Origin: Candidatus Uhrbacteria bacterium | GTDB lineage: Bacteria > Patescibacteriota > Patescibacteriia > UBA9934 | Length of the DNA stretch: 35,080 bases | NCBI GenBank assembly: GCA_003453595.1 | Contig: DMOG01000024.1 | Location: 1 to 35,080 of the forward strand | Direction of reading: 5' to 3' | Part shown: positions 32,623 through 35,080 of the stretch, in pieces | Layout: each line of letters begins with the position of its first letter | Numbering within the stretch: the stretch's first letter is position 1 | The notes under the pieces: model-generated | Database searches by the model: none | The model's input: the letters and a program-made list of their open reading frames with translations, nothing else | Told to the model about the DNA's origin: nothing | Translations under genes and position numbers: made by a program

Positions 32623-34026
32623 ATGAAAAGACGAACAAAAATCGTGGCAACCATTGGTCCGGCATCGTCATCTTTGACTGTGTTGTGCCGTATGATAAGC
32701 GCTGGCATGGATGTCGCGCGTTTAAATTTTTCCCATGGAACTTATGCGGATCATAAGGTTCTTCTCAAGCATATTCGTCAGGCTGCAAAAAAAGAAAACG
32801 AAACAATAGCAGTTTTACAAGATTTGCAGGGTCCAAAAATTCGTATTGGCATCATGCCAGAGCAGGGAATTGAATTGGTAAAAGGACAAAAGGTTCGTTT
32901 TGCATCAGGGCAAGAAGAGTATAAAAATAACGACATTCTTCCAGTTGTTTATGATAAGATTCATAAAGATATAAAAAAAGGCCATCGTTTATTTATTAAC
33001 GATGGTTTTATTGAAACTGTGGTTGAATCAGTCCGGGGAAAAATTATTACAGCCAAGGTGGTTGATGGGGGATTGGTTGAGTCGCACAAAGGCATTAACC
33101 TACCAGACTCAGTTGTTTCAGCTCCGGCTTTAACGATCAAAGATAAAGAAGATTTGCTTTACGGACTAGAGATTGGGGTTGATTGGGTGGCGCTTTCTTT
33201 TGTGACTAGCGCAGATGATATTAGAAAGTTGCGACGCATTATTGACGCCAAATGTAGATCACTGGGAAGAATTTCTGCAAAAATTATTGCCAAGATCGAG
33301 CGAGCTGAGGCGGTTGAGCATTTTGAGTCCATCGTTGAAGTGTCAGACGGAATTATGATTGCGCGGGGAGACTTGGGAGTTGAGATGAAGCCAGAGCAAG
33401 TTCCAATTATCCAAAAGGATATGGTGGAGATTTGTCGTCAGGCCGGTAAGCCAGTGATTGTGGCCACTCACATGATGGAATCCATGACAAAAAATCCGCG
33501 GGCAACTCGAGCAGAAACCTCTGATGTTGCCAATGCGGTCATTGACCATACTGATGCTGTGATGCTTTCGGCTGAAACTGCTACTGGCGAGTATCCATAT
33601 ACTAGCGTTAGAACAATGTCGGCGATTATCGATGAGGCTGAAGCATCGCGCTTTGATGATATTTCATTTTATCAATTGCACGATGTTAGTGGTTTGCCTG
33701 CTTCAATTGCCCGAACAGTACATGTGATGGCGGAAAATAAGCAGATTAGTTTAATTGCCACTTCTTCCTCGTTTGTAGCAATGGCATCAAGTATCAATAT
33801 ATTTCGTCCCAATGTTCCGATTATTATGGCCTGTGCCAACGAGAATATTGCCAGACAGATGATTTTGCGCGCTGGCGTTTATCCAATAGTCTTATCAGAC
33901 GCATCAGGAACATTTATTCTGCGAATGGAAAGAGCTTTGCGAAATAAAAAGATGTTAAAAAAGAACAGCAAAGTTGCCTATGTTTCAGCTTTGCCGTCAG
34001 GTGAAGTTCAGTTGATTGTGAGATAA
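32623..34026 (+). CDS. pyk: Pyruvate kinase
   Basis: 467 residues, the short form without an extra C-terminal domain. It converts phosphoenolpyruvate and ADP to pyruvate and ATP in the cytosol. Seen: RTKIVATIGPAS and ARLNFSHGT near the N-terminus, LQDLQGPKIRIG, the B-domain (about 70-165), DWVALSFVTSADD, the active-site lysine in IIAKIERAEA, metal-binding IARGDLGVE, and TRAETSDVANAV. One small variant is ATHMMESM where many enzymes have ATQMLESM. ATP from substrate-level steps is important in fermentative CPR bacteria, which fits. No Shine-Dalgarno sequence, and the -10 box is 11 nt before the start, so a near-leaderless mRNA is likely. Confidence 0.96.
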   Translation: MKRRTKIVATIGPASSSLTVLCRMISAGMDVARLNFSHGTYADHKVLLKHIRQAAKKENETIAVLQDLQGPKIRIGIMPEQGIELVKGQKVRFASGQEEYKNNDILPVVYDKIHKDIKKGHRLFINDGFIETVVESVRGKIITAKVVDGGLVESHKGINLPDSVVSAPALTIKDKEDLLYGLEIGVDWVALSFVTSADDIRKLRRIIDAKCRSLGRISAKIIAKIERAEAVEHFESIVEVSDGIMIARGDLGVEMKPEQVPIIQKDMVEICRQAGKPVIVATHMMESMTKNPRATRAETSDVANAVIDHTDAVMLSAETATGEYPYTSVRTMSAIIDEAEASRFDDISFYQLHDVSGLPASIARTVHVMAENKQISLIATSSSFVAMASSINIFRPNVPIIMACANENIARQMILRAGVYPIVLSDASGTFILRMERALRNKKMLKKNSKVAYVSALPSGEVQLIVR

Positions 34027-34048
34027 ACGAGAAGAAAAATGAAAACCT

Positions 34049-34131
34049 CCCCTGTCCCCTCCTTCGTAAGGAGTGGAAATCGAAGATGTTACTTAGGGTG
34101 TCCTGAGCTTGTTGAATGGACAAGGGGGGGG
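34049..34131. repeat. Palindromic element with G8 run
   Basis: An outer stem (CCCCTGTCC 34049-34057 with GGACAAGGGG 34118-34127, one bulge) encloses CTCCTT/AAGGAG (34059-34073). TGTCC (34099-34103) and GGACA (34118-34122) form an alternative hairpin around TGAGCTTGTTGAA, a core resembling palindromes dispersed in many bacterial genomes. A run of eight G ends it (34124-34131). Confidence 0.45.
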
Positions 34132-34169
34132 TGGAACAAGCGCTGACCTTAGAATAAACATTTAAACAA

Positions 34170-34205
34170 AAAAACCCCGAGTTAAACTTGACCTCAGGGG
34201 TTTTT
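34170..34205. terminator. Bidirectional terminator between pyk and the DUF5665 gene
   Basis: AAAAACCCC (34170-34178) pairs with GGGGTTTTT (34197-34205), extended by GAG/CTC with a one-base bulge. It ends one base before the stop codon of the converging minus-strand gene, and A/T runs on both sides suit both directions. Confidence 0.8.
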
Positions 34206-34206
34206 G

Positions 34207-34530
34207 TTATCTAAGAAATGACGATATTTCTGATGGTACGGCGTTTTCTATGCCTTGCTTCATAACTTGACCAATCCATTCAATCACATCGCTTTGCACA
34301 GAAGACCAATCGATTACTGCCTGAAAAGCATAGATGATGATTCCGGCCACAATCGTAGTTCCAATCACCAGTCCGATTCCTCTGATCATGCCAACAGTGA
34401 ATTCTTTTAGTAAGTGTTTCCAAAAAGAGGGATGAACATGTTTATCAACATCTATTTTTATTTCTTCAACCATTTCCCGAATTTGAATTAGCTCATCAAG
34501 TTGTTGTTCTTTAATTGGTGTTGGTGGCAT
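34207..34530 (-). CDS. DUF5665-like small membrane protein
   Basis: 107 residues from ATG at 34530. An N-terminal helix rich in charged residues (about 8-34, possibly coiled coil) leads to HPSFWKHLLKEFTVGMIRGIG and one long membrane helix (about 45-72, with GLVIGTTIVAGIIIY), then a short amphipathic tail. The pattern FWK..L..G..RGIG..IGTT matches the DUF5665 family, whose function is unknown. The frame is open to 34599, but the extra residues are translated heptamer repeat. A TATACT box lies 8 nt before the ATG, so the mRNA may be leaderless. Confidence 0.75.
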   Translation of the reverse strand: MPPTPIKEQQLDELIQIREMVEEIKIDVDKHVHPSFWKHLLKEFTVGMIRGIGLVIGTTIVAGIIIYAFQAVIDWSSVQSDVIEWIGQVMKQGIENAVPSEISSFLR

Positions 34531-34538
34531 ATGTGAAT

Positions 34539-34576
34539 AGTATAAAGGAAAAAGTATAAAGTTAAAAGTAGAAAAG
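34539..34576 (+). repeat. Heptamer array upstream of the DUF5665 gene (about 5 units), with -10 box
   Basis: TATAAAG, GAAAAAG, TATAAAG, TTAAAAG and an 8-bp unit on the plus strand, i.e. CTTTNNA in the direction of the minus-strand gene. Plus 34539-34544 is TATACT on the minus strand, 8 nt before the ATG, and a second copy lies 14 bp further upstream. Confidence 0.7.
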
Positions 34577-34585
34577 GGAAAGAGG

Positions 34586-34627
34586 AAATGACCAACCACC
34601 GGCGTTATAGCCGGTGGTTGGTCATTT
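34586..34627 (-). terminator. Long perfect hairpin terminator after the GIY-YIG gene
   Basis: A perfect 18-bp stem (34586-34603 with 34610-34627), loop GTTATA. On the minus strand the stem ends in ATTT followed by a pyrimidine-rich tail, right after the gene ending at 34669. It is the longest perfect stem in the window. Confidence 0.75.
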
Positions 34628-34668
34628 ATATAAGAAGTTCGAGCGTATCGTTCGCATGTGTCTGAAAA

Positions 34669-34938
34669 TCAAAAATCCTTCATATCTTGTTTTATCCTTC
34701 GGATAAGCGGCGTGGAAATCGATCCACTTTGCTTGACTCTTTTTTCACGCAATCTTGCAGATTCTTCGTTTCTATATCCTTCGAAGTAAACGAGTTTGAA
34801 CGGTCTATATGCTTTTGTTGATTGTACATATCCTGCATGGTGTTGATTGAGCCTACATTGCAAATTGTCTGAAGAGTCTTTGTAGAAGAAGTTTTTATCC
34901 TTCTGGCTTTGTGGTATGTAGAAAAACCACCATTTCAT
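34669..34938 (-). CDS. Small GIY-YIG-like protein, active-site motif degenerate
   Basis: 89 residues, the length of single-domain GIY-YIG endonucleases. The framework fits: WFFYIPQSQKDKNFFY, LQCRLNQHHAGYVQSTKAYRPFKLVYFEGYRNEESARLREKRVK. The catalytic Arg (in CRLNQH) and the Glu-bearing helix (EESARLREK) appear present. However, the first motif reads FFY and the second, normally YIG, reads YKD, so the nucleotide-binding strand pair is altered and activity is doubtful. Usual members are of unclear function; some relatives cut branched or damaged DNA. It has its own -10 box (TATAAT) 8 nt before the ATG and a long terminator hairpin. Confidence 0.72.
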   Translation of the reverse strand: MKWWFFYIPQSQKDKNFFYKDSSDNLQCRLNQHHAGYVQSTKAYRPFKLVYFEGYRNEESARLREKRVKQSGSISTPLIRRIKQDMKDF

Positions 34939-34946
34939 AGATTACA

Positions 34947-34952
34947 ATTATA
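34947..34952 (-). promoter_or_regulatory. -10 box of the GIY-YIG gene
   Basis: A perfect TATAAT on the minus strand, 8 nt before ATG 34938; no good -35. The remaining 34953-35080 holds an imperfect hairpin (34955-34980, AAAACAACCC with GGGTTATTTT, one mismatch) and otherwise no feature I can support. Confidence 0.5.
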
Positions 34953-35080
34953 ACAAAACAACCCCGTGAAGGGTTATTTTGATTCATGTTGGTACGACTT
35001 TTGTGACCCACACTCTTTCTAGATCGCAGTTTTTTATGTGTCTGCAATTTCATGAGTGGCGGGCCACGTCGGTCGCGACC

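Noticed and set aside
1..35080. CRISPR arrays, insertion sequences or prophage
   Set aside because: No spaced identical repeats of 25-40 bp, no transposase, integrase or phage structural gene was seen; the only tandem repeats are the 7-bp arrays and protein-coding repeats.

Overview
The window looks like a chromosomal segment of a Patescibacteria (Candidate Phyla Radiation) genome, probably Parcubacteria-like. This is inference from protein content, because no rRNA or tRNA is present to confirm it. The arguments are compact housekeeping genes, TGA used as a stop (standard code), a basic short bS21, a DUF5665-like protein, and very large secreted proteins that begin with a TrbC/VirB2-like two-helix pilin module. 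Almost no gene has a Shine-Dalgarno (SD) sequence. Several have a -10 box only 6-11 nt before ATG, so leaderless mRNAs are likely.

Layout. 1-4403 (minus strand): a lipoprotein with a calcium-binding-type Asp repeat, pth, der and a LytR-CpsA-Psr wall ligase. 4447-7488 (plus): a strong divergent promoter drives lepB-hisS; rpsU then has its own promoter, a roughly 90-nt leader and the only extended SD in the window; yqeY follows. 7606-8664: a membrane-anchored deacetylase-like protein between two near-identical terminators. 8822-13933: a 1703-residue secreted repeat protein (two Gly-rich blocks, Ig-like region, four Calx-beta domains, a C-terminal surface-protein module). 14277-26414: a three-gene cluster with 3-nt spacings encoding a 600-residue and a 3141-residue pilin-module/adhesin fusion (the latter with IPT/TIG, Cys-rich and von Willebrand A domains) and a membrane protein ending in an Asp-rich calcium-binding-type repeat. 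26556-28321: two more single-pass proteins with the same Asp-rich repeat. 28318-32003: ybeY-dgkA, then ftsA and ftsZ. 32125-34026: nrdR and pyk. 34207-34938 (minus): a DUF5665-like protein and a GIY-YIG-like protein.

How the parts may work together. The central 20 kb looks like a cell-surface programme. Exported proteins are inserted through a pilin-like double-helix module and carry long extracellular stalks and an integrin-like VWA domain, with several membrane proteins sharing one calcium-binding-type repeat. Signal peptidase I (lepB) and the wall ligase fit the same envelope theme. For an episymbiotic lineage, host attachment is the obvious hypothesis, but it is not shown by sequence.

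Beyond genes, about ten intergenic arrays of a degenerate heptamer (TNNAAAG) occur. They lie downstream of stops as TNNAAAG and upstream of starts as CTTTNNA, often pointing at each other across a terminator, and some contain -10-like TATACT boxes. No CRISPR array, insertion sequence, tRNA or rRNA was seen.
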